NCBI GenBank assembly: GCA_964435025.1
Contig: CAYSXL010000014.1
Location: 1-14,160 of the forward strand
DNA: 14,160 nt
Reading direction: 5' to 3'
From: PWHW01 sp964435025
Lineage (GTDB): Bacteria > Patescibacteriota > Minisyncoccia > Minisyncoccales > PWPS01
Shown here: piece by piece, positions 6,245 through 12,969 of the stretch
How the letters are laid out: the number at the start of each line of letters is the position of its first letter
Numbering within the stretch: position 1 is the first letter of the stretch
Notes under the pieces: generated by a model
The model's input: only the letters and a program-made list of their open reading frames with translations
Database searches by the model: none
Told to the model about the DNA's origin: nothing
Made by a program: the position numbers and the translations under genes

Positions 6245-6976
6245 ATGTTTTACTCCCTTCTTTTTGTTTTCGCGATTCTACCCAGCCTTATCTGGCTTCT
6301 TTATTATTTAAAAAAGGATGTTCATCCCGAACCGAAACGCCTTATATTGTACGTGTTTTTCGCGGGCGCTTTTGCCGCAATCGTCGGCTACTTTTTCCAA
6401 GCCGGTGCCTCCGGTTTTATTAATGTTTTTATAGAAAATCTTCCCCATCTTCTTTTTCTGGGACTTCTTTTCCAAAAATTCATTATCATCGCTTTCTCCG
6501 AGGAGTTTCTAAAATACTTGGCTTTCTTTTTTACAATGAGAGGTCACCAAGATTTGGACGAGCCGGTGGATTTCATAATCTACATGATAACGGCAGCTAT
6601 GGGTTTTGCAGCGGCGGAAAATTTGATTCTCTTTTCTTCTTTGGGTTTGAATATTACTTTTGGCGAAGTCTTACAAATATCCCTGCTTCGGTTTATGAGC
6701 GCCACATTTCTTCACGCGCTGGCCTCCGGGATTTTAGGCGTTTTCATAGTCTACGCTTGCAGGTTTAGTAAACGGTCCTTATTGTTTTACGGGCTTATTA
6801 CCGTTACTTTCCTTCACGGGATATACAATATACTCGTAACCCGGGTAGAAGATATTTCTTCCGTCTTTCTACTTGCCTTGTTTCTTATTCTTCTTTCTTC
6901 CGTCCTTTCCCGCGGTATAAAGAAGGTGAAAAAGATGCGTAGCGTTTGCGTGTTAAGAGACATCTACAAAAATTAA
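6245..6976 (+). CDS. PrsW-family intramembrane protease (glutamic-type)
   Basis: This is a 243-residue polytopic membrane protein with about seven or eight hydrophobic segments. The PrsW hallmarks are visible: EEFLK (86-90, the EExxK motif), FAAAEN (121-126, FxxxEN), H157 in LHALASG, and H191 in FLHGIYN. In Bacillus, PrsW cleaves the anti-sigma factor RsiW; here no sigma or anti-sigma gene is nearby, so the substrate is unknown. The ATG at 6245 is preferred over the TTG at 6239. The gene begins seven bases after the valS stop, so it is probably translated from the same transcript. The family assignment is firm, but the physiological role is open. Confidence 0.85.
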   Translation: MFYSLLFVFAILPSLIWLLYYLKKDVHPEPKRLILYVFFAGAFAAIVGYFFQAGASGFINVFIENLPHLLFLGLLFQKFIIIAFSEEFLKYLAFFFTMRGHQDLDEPVDFIIYMITAAMGFAAAENLILFSSLGLNITFGEVLQISLLRFMSATFLHALASGILGVFIVYACRFSKRSLLFYGLITVTFLHGIYNILVTRVEDISSVFLLALFLILLSSVLSRGIKKVKKMRSVCVLRDIYKN

Positions 6977-6991
6977 ATCTTGTTTTTTCCC

Positions 6992-7019
6992 GTAGAAATG
7001 TTAGTTTGTTGGTAGAAAT
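6992..7019 (+). repeat. Direct repeat upstream of hsp20
   Basis: GTAGAAAT occurs at 6992-6999 and again at 7012-7019, a 20-base period, which is close to two turns of the helix. It lies in the 63-base gap between the PrsW-like gene and hsp20. A regulator binding site is possible, but a chance repeat in AT-rich DNA is not excluded. Confidence 0.3.
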
Positions 7020-7028
7020 AAATAAAAT
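7001..7028 (+). promoter_or_regulatory. Weak candidate promoter of hsp20
   Basis: TTAGTT (7001-7006), a 16-base spacer and TAAAAT (7023-7028) would start transcription about 7 bases before the ATG at 7040. The -35 is poor and the DNA is AT-rich. The second GTAGAAAT repeat falls within the spacer. Confidence 0.25.
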
Positions 7029-7039
7029 CACTTTTGCTT

Positions 7040-7456
7040 ATGAAAAAAGAAAAAAATAATAATTGGGAAACCGAGAAAGTGGAGGACGGCCGAAAACAAG
7101 GGGCTCAAAAAAAAGAAAAGACGTGGATTAATAAAGAGGGAGAACTTGCAGTGGACGTCTACGATACCTCAAAACACATTGTTATTCAGGCTCCTATCGG
7201 GGGGGCAAAGAGAGATGATATTGAGGTTACGACCGAAAAGGATATGGTAATAATCAAAGGTAGCAGACAGCGCCTTGAAAAAGAGGAAATAAACCGCTTT
7301 TACACTAACGAATGTTTTTTTGGAAACTTTAAAAGAGAGATAATTCTTCCCGAGGAAACCGATCCTTCAAGAATCGAAGCGGATATAAAAGAGGGTGTAT
7401 TAACAATAAAAATACCTAAAATAGAAAGAGAAAAGAAGCGCAAGATAGAGGTGTAA
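7040..7456 (+). CDS. Small heat shock protein, Hsp20/alpha-crystallin family
   Basis: This 138-residue ATP-independent holdase binds unfolding proteins in the cytoplasm. A charged, low-complexity N-terminal arm (residues 1-30, rich in K, E and N) precedes the alpha-crystallin domain (roughly 36-130). The domain contains the FKREIILPEETDPSRIEA strand-loop region and the consensus EGVLTIKIPK (about 119-128). The protein ends KIEV, a possible I-x-V tail motif used for oligomer contacts. ATG 7040 is chosen over a TTG two codons upstream. It has no Shine-Dalgarno. It lies 63 bases after the PrsW-like gene, with a weak promoter and a direct repeat in the gap, so it may be expressed separately. Confidence 0.93.
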   Translation: MKKEKNNNWETEKVEDGRKQGAQKKEKTWINKEGELAVDVYDTSKHIVIQAPIGGAKRDDIEVTTEKDMVIIKGSRQRLEKEEINRFYTNECFFGNFKREIILPEETDPSRIEADIKEGVLTIKIPKIEREKKRKIEV

Positions 7457-7491
7457 TGGCAAATAAAGTAAGCTCAAAAAAGTTAAGACAA

Positions 7492-7518
7492 ACACCCGGA
7501 GGTAAAGCCTCCGGGTGT
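7492..7518 (+). terminator. Hairpin after hsp20, candidate transcript end
   Basis: ACACCCGGAGG (7492-7502) and CCTCCGGGTGT (7508-7518) form a perfect GC-rich 11-pair stem with a TAAAG loop, 36 bases after the hsp20 stop. No T run follows (the next bases are ACGGAGGGG), so it is not a textbook intrinsic terminator, although its position suits the end of the tsaD-hsp20 unit. Confidence 0.45.
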
Positions 7519-7553
7519 ACGGAGGGGATAGATGAGGCTCTTACAAGTAGCTT

Positions 7554-7585
7554 GCACTGAGCGAACAAGGTGAGCCGAAGTGTGC
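7554..7585. repeat. Palindromic, REP-like element at the tRNA-Leu 3' end
   Basis: The sequence contains two related units, TGAGCGAACAAG and TGAGCCGAAGTG, and its ends GCACT/AGTG(T)GC are inverted. It reaches the tRNA-Leu 3' end. It resembles the TGAGCGAAG-type palindromes scattered in many genomes. No second copy is seen in this window. Confidence 0.3.
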
Positions 7586-7666
7586 CGTGGGGGAGATTCG
7601 AACTCCCACTCTCATAGGAGAACTAGCTCCTAAAGCTAGCGCGTCTACCGGTTCCGCCACCACGGC
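7583..7666 (-). tRNA. tRNA-Leu(UAG)
   Basis: On the minus strand, acceptor GCCGTGG (7666-7660) pairs with CCACGGC (7590-7584); the discriminator is A. The anticodon stem CTAGC/GCTAG encloses TTTAGGA, giving anticodon TAG (leucine, CUA and CUN by wobble). A long class II variable arm and the T arm GGGAG-TTCGAAT-CTCCC follow. CCA is not encoded. No convincing separate promoter is seen upstream, so the tRNA may be cut from the transcript of the last pilin-like gene. Confidence 0.95.
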
Positions 7667-7679
7667 GTTAAAAGTAAAG

Positions 7680-7703
7680 CATCTCGGGAAAAATCCCGAG
7701 ATG
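7680..7703 (-). terminator. Hairpin between last pilin-like gene and tRNA-Leu
   Basis: CATCTCGGGA (7680-7689) and TCCCGAGATG (7694-7703) form a perfect 10-pair stem with a four-base loop. On the minus strand it is followed by CTTTACTTTT, a weak T-rich tail. It lies 36 bases past the last pilin-like stop and 13 bases before tRNA-Leu. It could end the pilin message or mark the tRNA processing boundary. Confidence 0.45.
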
Positions 7704-7739
7704 TCCTCCTTTTAATAAAAGTCAATTTTTTCCTTGGGG

Positions 7740-8069
7740 TTACGCTCCGCGAAGAAAGTTTTCTATAAGGAGCATCACTCCTCCGGAGAGTACCATTACC
7801 ACAATTCCTACGAGAGACCATTTTATCATCTTCTTTGCATTTTCTACCTTCTCGTCACTCCCTGCAGCAGTAACAAAAGTAAATCCTGCATACAAAAGCA
7901 TCATTACAACGATAATCCCCATGATGGTCCAAGCATAATTCAGAATTCTGTTTAAGAGCTGAATCACCTGCTCGGGATGGGTTAAAATCGGATCAGGGCC
8001 TTGCGCAAAAATATAAATGACAGGAGCAAGAGCAAGTCCCAACGCTAAAATAAAGGATATTTTTCTCAT
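7740..8069 (-). CDS. Pilin-like two-helix membrane protein C (TrbC/VirB2-type)
   Basis: This 109-residue protein begins with a signal-like segment (MRKISF..., likely cleavage near IFA|QG at about residue 23). A first membrane helix runs roughly 46-69 and a second roughly 80-101. Between them is the loop YAGFTFVTAAGSDEKVENAKKMIKW, which matches the loops of the next two genes. This small two-helix layout is that of TrbC/VirB2 conjugative pilins, which Patescibacteria often carry in multiple copies. ATG 8069 is chosen over GTG 8102 because it gives a normal signal peptide. It has its own good promoter upstream (8124-8152), unlike copies A and B. The function as an extracellular pilin is inferred from architecture. 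Confidence 0.75.
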   Translation of the reverse strand: MRKISFILALGLALAPVIYIFAQGPDPILTHPEQVIQLLNRILNYAWTIMGIIVVMMLLYAGFTFVTAAGSDEKVENAKKMIKWSLVGIVVMVLSGGVMLLIENFLRGA

Positions 8070-8123
8070 TTTTTTGTTTTTTAGTTTTCCCCGACCTTTC
8101 ACTCCTTTTTTACCGATTGGTTA

Positions 8124-8152
8124 ATAATAATAAAAATTATCTCTTCGGTCAA
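8124..8152 (-). promoter_or_regulatory. Promoter of pilin-like gene C
   Basis: On the minus strand, -35 TTGACC (8152-8147), exactly 17 bases, then -10 TATTAT (8129-8124). Start is expected near 8117, giving a leader of about 48 bases. This is the strongest protein-gene promoter candidate in the window, and it sits in the 92-base gap between copies B and C. Confidence 0.65.
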
Positions 8153-8161
8153 GAAAACAGG

Positions 8162-8482
8162 CTAATCAATCATAATATTTTTAATAAGTTCCGACATTCC
8201 CGCGGAAAGCAGCGCTACCACAACACCAATAATACCGTACTTGATCATGTTGTTCGCTGTGGTAATTCTGTCGGAATCACCTGCTGCCGTAACATAGAAG
8301 AATCCGGCAATAAGAAACGCCAGCACGGTCGCCGCGGCAAAAAGCTGCCAAAGCCAACTGGTCACATTATTTATAATACCAACTACATCGTCTCCCGTTT
8401 CTATAAGCGGATCCGCGGCAAAGAGCGCAAAAGGGGTAGCCAGTAAGAAAAGAATAAAAATAAATTTGTGTTTGTTTTTCAT
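8162..8482 (-). CDS. Pilin-like two-helix membrane protein B (TrbC/VirB2-type)
   Basis: The protein has 106 residues. A basic start (MKNKHK) and hydrophobic core lead to a probable signal peptidase site at LFA|AD (about residue 22). Two membrane helices follow at about 41-66 and 78-98. The joining loop, IAGFFYVTAAGDSDRITTAN then NMIKY, aligns with copies A and C at AG, A-G, and IK plus an aromatic residue. The gene is 13 bases downstream of copy A and probably shares its message. No Shine-Dalgarno is present. Membership in the TrbC/VirB2-like pilin group is inferred from layout and the shared motif; no ATPase or channel gene of a secretion system is present in the window. Confidence 0.75.
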   Translation of the reverse strand: MKNKHKFIFILFLLATPFALFAADPLIETGDDVVGIINNVTSWLWQLFAAATVLAFLIAGFFYVTAAGDSDRITTANNMIKYGIIGVVVALLSAGMSELIKNIMID

Positions 8483-8495
8483 ATTTTTTTATTAA

Positions 8496-8837
8496 TTAAT
8501 CTACTCCCATAATATTTGTGACAACCGCCGTAATTCCGTTGGCAATAAGAATGATTACGAGCCCAATGACCGCCCACTTGATAAGCTCCGTCGCTTTCTT
8601 CGCTTCATCGGGATTACCCCCGGCAAGGAAATATCTAAGCCCGGCGATAATAAAAATTACCGGCGCAAGGGCAAGCGCAATATTTCTAATAAAAACTACT
8701 AAAGCGTTAATAATCTCTCCCAAAGTATCGTACCCCAAGGGGTTTGGTATTGTGTGTTGGCCGAAAACATAAAAAGGAGCGACCAAAAAAAGAAGACCGA
8801 GAATTGCCGCTATTACTTTTTCTTTATGTTTTTTCAT
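8496..8837 (-). CDS. Pilin-like two-helix membrane protein A (TrbC/VirB2-type)
   Basis: The protein has 113 residues with a basic start (MKKHKEK), a signal-like helix ending near YVFG|Q (about 26), and membrane helices near 45-69 and 85-108. The loop IAGLRYFLAGGNPDEAKKATE followed by LIKWAVIG has the classic form seen in annotated Patescibacterial pilins. The ATG at 8837 lies inside the last codons of the methyltransferase gene (14-base overlap in another frame), which suggests translational coupling. An alternative start at 8861 would add eight residues before the basic segment and is less likely. It is the first gene of the A-B-C series. Confidence 0.78.
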   Translation of the reverse strand: MKKHKEKVIAAILGLLFLVAPFYVFGQHTIPNPLGYDTLGEIINALVVFIRNIALALAPVIFIIAGLRYFLAGGNPDEAKKATELIKWAVIGLVIILIANGITAVVTNIMGVD

Positions 8838-9321
8838 ATAGGTAAGCAAAGTGACTTTCACCCGCGTTAATTTCCTTTATTTTTTTAAACCCATTGTTTA
8901 GAACTTTTTCGTTTATTATACCTTCGGAATTGTTTTCTTCCACCCTCCACTCTACAAGGAGCGTCAGTCCTCCTTGCCGCAAAGTACGACGAGCCTCTCT
9001 TATTAATTTTTCCTTATCTTCAACTTGAAAAAGAATATTGGTCATAAACACGAGGTCCAAAAAATTATCGGCAATCCCTGTTCCTTTTTCTACGTCGGCT
9101 AAAATAGTGCGAATATTATAAACCTTTTCCATCTCCGCATTCGCCTTCAGCGCGGAAAGCGCCTCCTTTAAAACATCTATTGCATATATTTTTACATCTT
9201 TTCTTCTTTTTGCAAGGGGAATTACCCATCCCCCCGAACCACACCCAAAATCGGCAACACTCATCTCTTCTTTGAGCGGAATTTCGCTTATTACTTTCTC
9301 CGGATTTAGCAAATTAACCAT
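8824..9321 (-). CDS. Class I SAM-dependent methyltransferase
   Basis: This 165-residue Rossmann-fold methyltransferase has the glycine-rich SAM motif VADFGCGSGGW (22-32), an acidic residue after strand 2 (D49 in YAIDV), and the ADVEKG and DLVFMTNILFQV segments (motifs II-III of the UbiE/Methyltransf_11 type). LRQGGLTLLVEW is the strand-4/5 region. The chain is short and has no extra substrate domain, so the substrate cannot be told. The ATG at 9321 places motif I at the expected distance. Its 3' end overlaps pilin-like gene A by 14 bases, so the two are expressed together; whether this enzyme modifies the pilins is unknown. Confidence 0.85.
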   Translation of the reverse strand: MVNLLNPEKVISEIPLKEEMSVADFGCGSGGWVIPLAKRRKDVKIYAIDVLKEALSALKANAEMEKVYNIRTILADVEKGTGIADNFLDLVFMTNILFQVEDKEKLIREARRTLRQGGLTLLVEWRVEENNSEGIINEKVLNNGFKKIKEINAGESHFAYLYEKT

Positions 9322-9368
9322 AATTCATTATTTAAATTGGAATACCGAATATCGAAATCCGAAACAAT

Positions 9369-9397
9369 ATTAAAATTCAAATGACCCAATTTTACAA
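9369..9397 (-). promoter_or_regulatory. Candidate promoter of the methyltransferase-pilin unit
   Basis: On the minus strand, TTGTAA (9397-9392), 17 bases, then TTTAAT (9374-9369). It is in the right place, about 48 bases upstream of the methyltransferase start, but the spacer is very AT-rich, so a chance match is plausible. Confidence 0.3.
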
Positions 9398-9410
9398 ACA
9401 TTAACTCCCG

Positions 9411-9485
9411 GTGTTTGGAACATTGGAGAATTGGAAAATTCGAATTTTTTTCTAATTTCTAATTTCTTATTTCGAATTTTTATTT
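9411..9485. repeat. Degenerate tandem repeat in the gyrA-methyltransferase spacer
   Basis: The left part reads ATTGGAG-AATTGGA-AAATTCGAA. The right part has seven-base units TCTAATT, TCTAATT, TCTTATT and TCGAATT at 9451-9478. TTCGAATTTTT occurs twice. The rest of the 164-base spacer (9322-9485) is AT-rich, with CAAACATTAA at 9395-9404, which is shared with the tsaD insert. Confidence 0.6.
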
Positions 9486-11945
9486 TTATATACATATAAT
9501 CGACGCCAGTTTATCTCCTTTATCAAGTCTCATCAGCCTTACTCCCTGGGTTATTCTTGATTGCTCGGGAACATTCCTTAGTTCCGTTCTTATCACTTTC
9601 CCTTTCTGAGATATCGCCATCAGGTCTTTTTCTTCCATTAATATCCTTAAAGAAATTATATCACCCACTTTTTCTTCGTTTTTTACTGTCTTTACCCCCG
9701 TTCCCCCTCTTCTTTGCGCGCGATAATTTTTTAACTTGATCTTTTTGCCGTACCCGTTCTCCGTCATTAAAAGCAGTTGCGCTTTGCTTATCTCTTCCTT
9801 TCTTATTGTTGCCACATCCGCCACACTGTCTCCCTTTCTTAAACTGACTCCCTTAACTCCTCCCGCGGATCTTCCCATTGTCCTCACATCTTTTTCGCCA
9901 AACCGTATAAGTTGTCCTTTCTTGGTGGTGATTGCTATTTCATCTTTCCCTCCGGTTTTCCTTACCCTGGAAACTTCATCGTTCTTTTTTAATGTGATAG
10001 CGATAAGTCCCGATCTGCGTATATTATCAAACTCTTTAAGGGGTGTCTTTTTGGTAATTCCTTTTTTAGTCACTACGACGAGGTTTTTATCTTCCCGGCT
10101 TTCTTCCTTTTCAAGGGGAATAACGGTAAGTACTTTTTCTTCCGAAGATATTTCCAAAAAATTCAAGAGCCCTCTCCCTCTCGTTGCGCGAGCCCCTTCG
10201 GGAACCTGGTAAACGGGAACACGAAAAACTTTTCCACTATCGGTAAAGAAAAGGAGAAAGTCATGTGTCATCGCTTCAATGAAATGCTCTACTATATCAT
10301 CCTGCCCCGTTTTCATTCCCAGCATTCCTTTACCTCCTCTTTGTTGGGCTTTATAAATGGAAGGATTTACTCGTTTTATGTATCCTCCTTGTGTGATGGT
10401 TATTATCACTCTTTCTTGTGGAATAAGATCGAGGTCTTCCGTTTTTTTCAACCCCTCTTCATAAACCCTTGTTCGCCGAGGGTCTTTAAACATATTTCTC
10501 ACTTCCGAAAGCTCCTTCTTTACCACTCCCTCTATTTTCTTTTTGCTTTTCAGGATAGCTGTAAGTTCCCTGATAATTCTTTGTTTTTCCTTAAGTTCGT
10601 TTTCCACCTCTTCTCTTTCCAATTTCGCTAACTTCTGGAGTTTCATTTCCAAAATAGCTACCGCTTGTGTTTTTGTGAATTCGAACTTTTTAATGAGATT
10701 CTTTTCCGCGTCATCTCTACTTTCCGATTTTTTAATTGTTTTTATCACTTCATCTATATGGGAAAGCGCTTTGTGCAATCCTTCCAAAATATGCGCTCTT
10801 TCTTTTGCTCTTTCCAAATCAAATTTAGTTCTTCTCGTTATCACTTCCTTCCTGTGATCGATATAGTGCCAAAGGACTTCGGTGAGACCCATCACTCTCG
10901 GCTGAATCCCGTCAACAAGCGCAAGCATATTGATATGGAAAGTTTCCTGGAGTGAAGAAAAGCTGTAAAGCCGATTTAATATTTTTTTCGGGTAAGCTCC
11001 CGTTTTGAGATCCAGCACTATCCTCATTCCTTCCCTATCCGATTCATCTCTTATATCTTTTATTCCTTCCAGTCTTTTGTTTTGCACCAATTTTGCAAAG
11101 TCTTCTACAAGTTTTGCTTTTCTCGTTCTATAAGGAATCTCCGTAATAATTATCTGCGCTTTTCCTTTTTCTTCCGTAATATCCGCTTTCCCTCGAATGA
11201 CCACCGAGCCTTTTCCTTGAGAATAAGCAGCAATAATCTCTTCTTTATTATATATTTCTCCCCCCGTGGGAAAGTCCGGGCCTTTTACAAACTGAAAAAG
11301 ATCTTCCGTGTCCGCTTTGGGATTGTCTATAAGATAAGTGGTAGCGTCAATAACTTCTTCAAGATTGTGCGGGGGAATGTTTGTTGCCATGCCTACGGCA
11401 ATACCCAGTGACCCGTTCAAGAGAAGTTGCGGAACAGGAGAGGGGACGACCGTCGGTTCTTTTCTTGTCCCATCATAATTGGAAACAAAATCAACGGTTT
11501 CCTTTTGAATGTCCTGTAGCATTGTCTCTCCTATTTTCGCAAGTCTTGCCTCCGAATAACGCATCGCCGAAGGAGGATCACCATCCACGGAACCAAAATT
11601 TCCCTGTCCTTGCACAAGCGGATACCGCATAGAAAAGTCTTGCGCCATAAGGACCATGGAATTATAGACCGCCATATCCCCGTGAGGGTGATATCTGGCC
11701 AGCGTAGTACCAACCACACTTGCCGACTTCCTGTATTTCGCGGCGTGCGTCACTCCATCCTCTTTCATCGTATACAAAATTCTTCGGTGAACCGGTTTTA
11801 ATCCGTCTCTGACATCCGGGAGAGCCCTCCCGACAATAACCGACATAGCATAGTCTATATAGGAAGCTTGCATCTCCTGAGTAATGGGTCTCGGTTTAAC
11901 ATATCCTATGTCCTCTCCCAATTGCTTTTGTTTTTTCTTACTCAT
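9486..11945 (-). CDS. gyrA: DNA gyrase subunit A
   Basis: GyrA is the DNA breakage-reunion subunit that works with GyrB to supercoil DNA. The 819-residue protein is full length. Visible are ALPDVRDGLKPVHRR near the N terminus, the HPHGD segment, the catalytic tyrosine Y130 in AMRYSEARL, QGQGNFGSVDGD and GIAVGMATNIPPHNL. A coiled-coil tower with IDYRTR-type basic residues follows, then a six-bladed C-terminal wrapping domain. The GyrA box is QQRGGKG (534-540), with a second box-like QRRGGTG (744-750); this favours GyrA over ParC. In the quinolone region, M91 and N95 replace the Ser83 and Asp87 of E. coli. The start overlaps the upstream small gene by eight bases. Confidence 0.96.
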   Translation of the reverse strand: MSKKKQKQLGEDIGYVKPRPITQEMQASYIDYAMSVIVGRALPDVRDGLKPVHRRILYTMKEDGVTHAAKYRKSASVVGTTLARYHPHGDMAVYNSMVLMAQDFSMRYPLVQGQGNFGSVDGDPPSAMRYSEARLAKIGETMLQDIQKETVDFVSNYDGTRKEPTVVPSPVPQLLLNGSLGIAVGMATNIPPHNLEEVIDATTYLIDNPKADTEDLFQFVKGPDFPTGGEIYNKEEIIAAYSQGKGSVVIRGKADITEEKGKAQIIITEIPYRTRKAKLVEDFAKLVQNKRLEGIKDIRDESDREGMRIVLDLKTGAYPKKILNRLYSFSSLQETFHINMLALVDGIQPRVMGLTEVLWHYIDHRKEVITRRTKFDLERAKERAHILEGLHKALSHIDEVIKTIKKSESRDDAEKNLIKKFEFTKTQAVAILEMKLQKLAKLEREEVENELKEKQRIIRELTAILKSKKKIEGVVKKELSEVRNMFKDPRRTRVYEEGLKKTEDLDLIPQERVIITITQGGYIKRVNPSIYKAQQRGGKGMLGMKTGQDDIVEHFIEAMTHDFLLFFTDSGKVFRVPVYQVPEGARATRGRGLLNFLEISSEEKVLTVIPLEKEESREDKNLVVVTKKGITKKTPLKEFDNIRRSGLIAITLKKNDEVSRVRKTGGKDEIAITTKKGQLIRFGEKDVRTMGRSAGGVKGVSLRKGDSVADVATIRKEEISKAQLLLMTENGYGKKIKLKNYRAQRRGGTGVKTVKNEEKVGDIISLRILMEEKDLMAISQKGKVIRTELRNVPEQSRITQGVRLMRLDKGDKLASIICI

Positions 11946-12240
11946 TTTCTTCGTTATTTTTTATTTCCTCTTCTAATAATTTTTTTATTTCCTCTTCCTC
12001 TTCTTCATCTATACCTCCCCGAAAATCTTTTTCTCTTTCTTCAAACATTTCTCCTATTTCCTCGCCGATTCCTTCCAGTCCTTCACTTATATTTACGGGG
12101 AGGAAATCAAATTCCGGACGTTCTCCTCTTTCTCTTATAATAAAAAATTGAATAAAAAACAAAAGGACTGCTGCTATTCCCGCCACAGTCCAAACTATTG
12201 CTTTTCGCTTTCGAAGAGATAAATCCTGCAGTCTTTTCAT
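11938..12240 (-). CDS. Small acidic single-pass membrane protein, function unknown
   Basis: The protein has 100 residues and I do not recognise a family. A basic start (MKRLQDLSLRKRK) is followed by one membrane helix (about 14-36, AIVWTVAGIAAVLLFFIQFF), so the N terminus should stay inside and the rest face out. The outer part is strongly acidic, ending in runs of glutamate (about 78-100). The gene lies seven bases after the MBL gene stop and overlaps the gyrA start by eight bases (ATGAGTAA), so it is very likely translated and coupled to gyrA. The intact frame, tight packing and coherent topology support it as real. Confidence 0.7.
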   Translation of the reverse strand: MKRLQDLSLRKRKAIVWTVAGIAAVLLFFIQFFIIRERGERPEFDFLPVNISEGLEGIGEEIGEMFEEREKDFRGGIDEEEEEEIKKLLEEEIKNNEENE

Positions 12241-12247
12241 ATTTCAT

Positions 12248-12925
12248 TTAAGATGTTTTTGTTTGGGGAGTCAAAGGAACTACTTTCATCTCTCCCGCGG
12301 GCAGATTCTTTTTTTGGACGGAAAGCTTCTCTTCAGTGCTCGCTTTTTTTTCTCCTATCGCTTTTAGGAAAGGTGATATATCGTCAAGATTTATTTTCAA
12401 CTTCGGTATTTTATAGTGCATAGGAATAACAATCCTCGGCTCTATTTGGGAAATTACCTTTGTTGCTTCTTTGGCGTCTATCGTATAAACCCCTCCCACC
12501 GGCACCATAAGAATATCCACCTCTCCTATATCCATAAGCTGCTTGTCGGTAAGTTCTCCTTCGCCAAAGTCACCAAGGTGGCAGAGCTTTATATCCTCGG
12601 CCTCGATAGTATATATAGTGTTTGCCCCTCTCTCTTCTCCTTGTTTCTTGTCATGAAAAGAAAATATTCCTTGAATAAAAATATCCCTGAGTTCGTACTC
12701 TCCCGGGGAATCTATAACAACGCTTTCCTTTTTTGCCGGTGCTGTATTTGCATGATCGTCGTGTTTATGAGTTAAAAGAAAGATATCCGCTTCAATTTTC
12801 GGAAGCTTTAATCCCGTTTTTTCCTCCTTGAAGGGATCAATAACAATACTCACCCCTTTGTTCGCTTTTTTTTGCCCGTTTATTGTTATTCGAAAACAGG
12901 ACTGTCCGTGCCAAACAATATTCAT
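12248..12925 (-). CDS. MBL-fold metal-dependent hydrolase (UlaG/COG2220-like)
   Basis: This 225-residue cytoplasmic metallo-beta-lactamase-fold protein starts MNIVWHGQSCFRI, as UlaG-like enzymes and UPF0173 proteins do. The metal ligands are visible: H53-x-H55-x-D57-H58 in THKHDDH, H116 and D119 in HLGDFGEG, D150 in VYTIDAKEA, and H170 in IPMHYK. The C terminus carries a charged tail, possibly lineage-specific. The substrate is unknown: relatives cleave lactones, phosphodiesters or N-acyl lipids. It is the first gene of the minus-strand run leading into gyrA and diverges from rpsA. Confidence 0.88.
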   Translation of the reverse strand: MNIVWHGQSCFRITINGQKKANKGVSIVIDPFKEEKTGLKLPKIEADIFLLTHKHDDHANTAPAKKESVVIDSPGEYELRDIFIQGIFSFHDKKQGEERGANTIYTIEAEDIKLCHLGDFGEGELTDKQLMDIGEVDILMVPVGGVYTIDAKEATKVISQIEPRIVIPMHYKIPKLKINLDDISPFLKAIGEKKASTEEKLSVQKKNLPAGEMKVVPLTPQTKTS

Positions 12926-12969
12926 ATATTCACTTAAAATTAAGGATGTTTACAGACACCGCTGACAAT

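Noticed and set aside
7456..7560. A 34-codon frame starting at ATG 7456, overlapping the hsp20 stop (TAATG) and ending TGA at 7560.
   Set aside because: It runs through the perfect hairpin at 7492-7518 and into the REP-like element, so its codons are explained by RNA structure. The product has no recognisable feature. The TAATG overlap is its only support.
8117..8446. Plus-strand frame opposite pilin-like gene B.
   Set aside because: The minus-strand reading has a signal peptide, two helices and paralogues on each side, whereas the plus-strand product is compositionally odd and matches nothing.
9736..10212. Long plus-strand frame opposite gyrA (158 codons), and several others opposite gyrA, recG and valS.
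   Set aside because: They are antisense shadows of well-supported genes, with no family features and no start signals.
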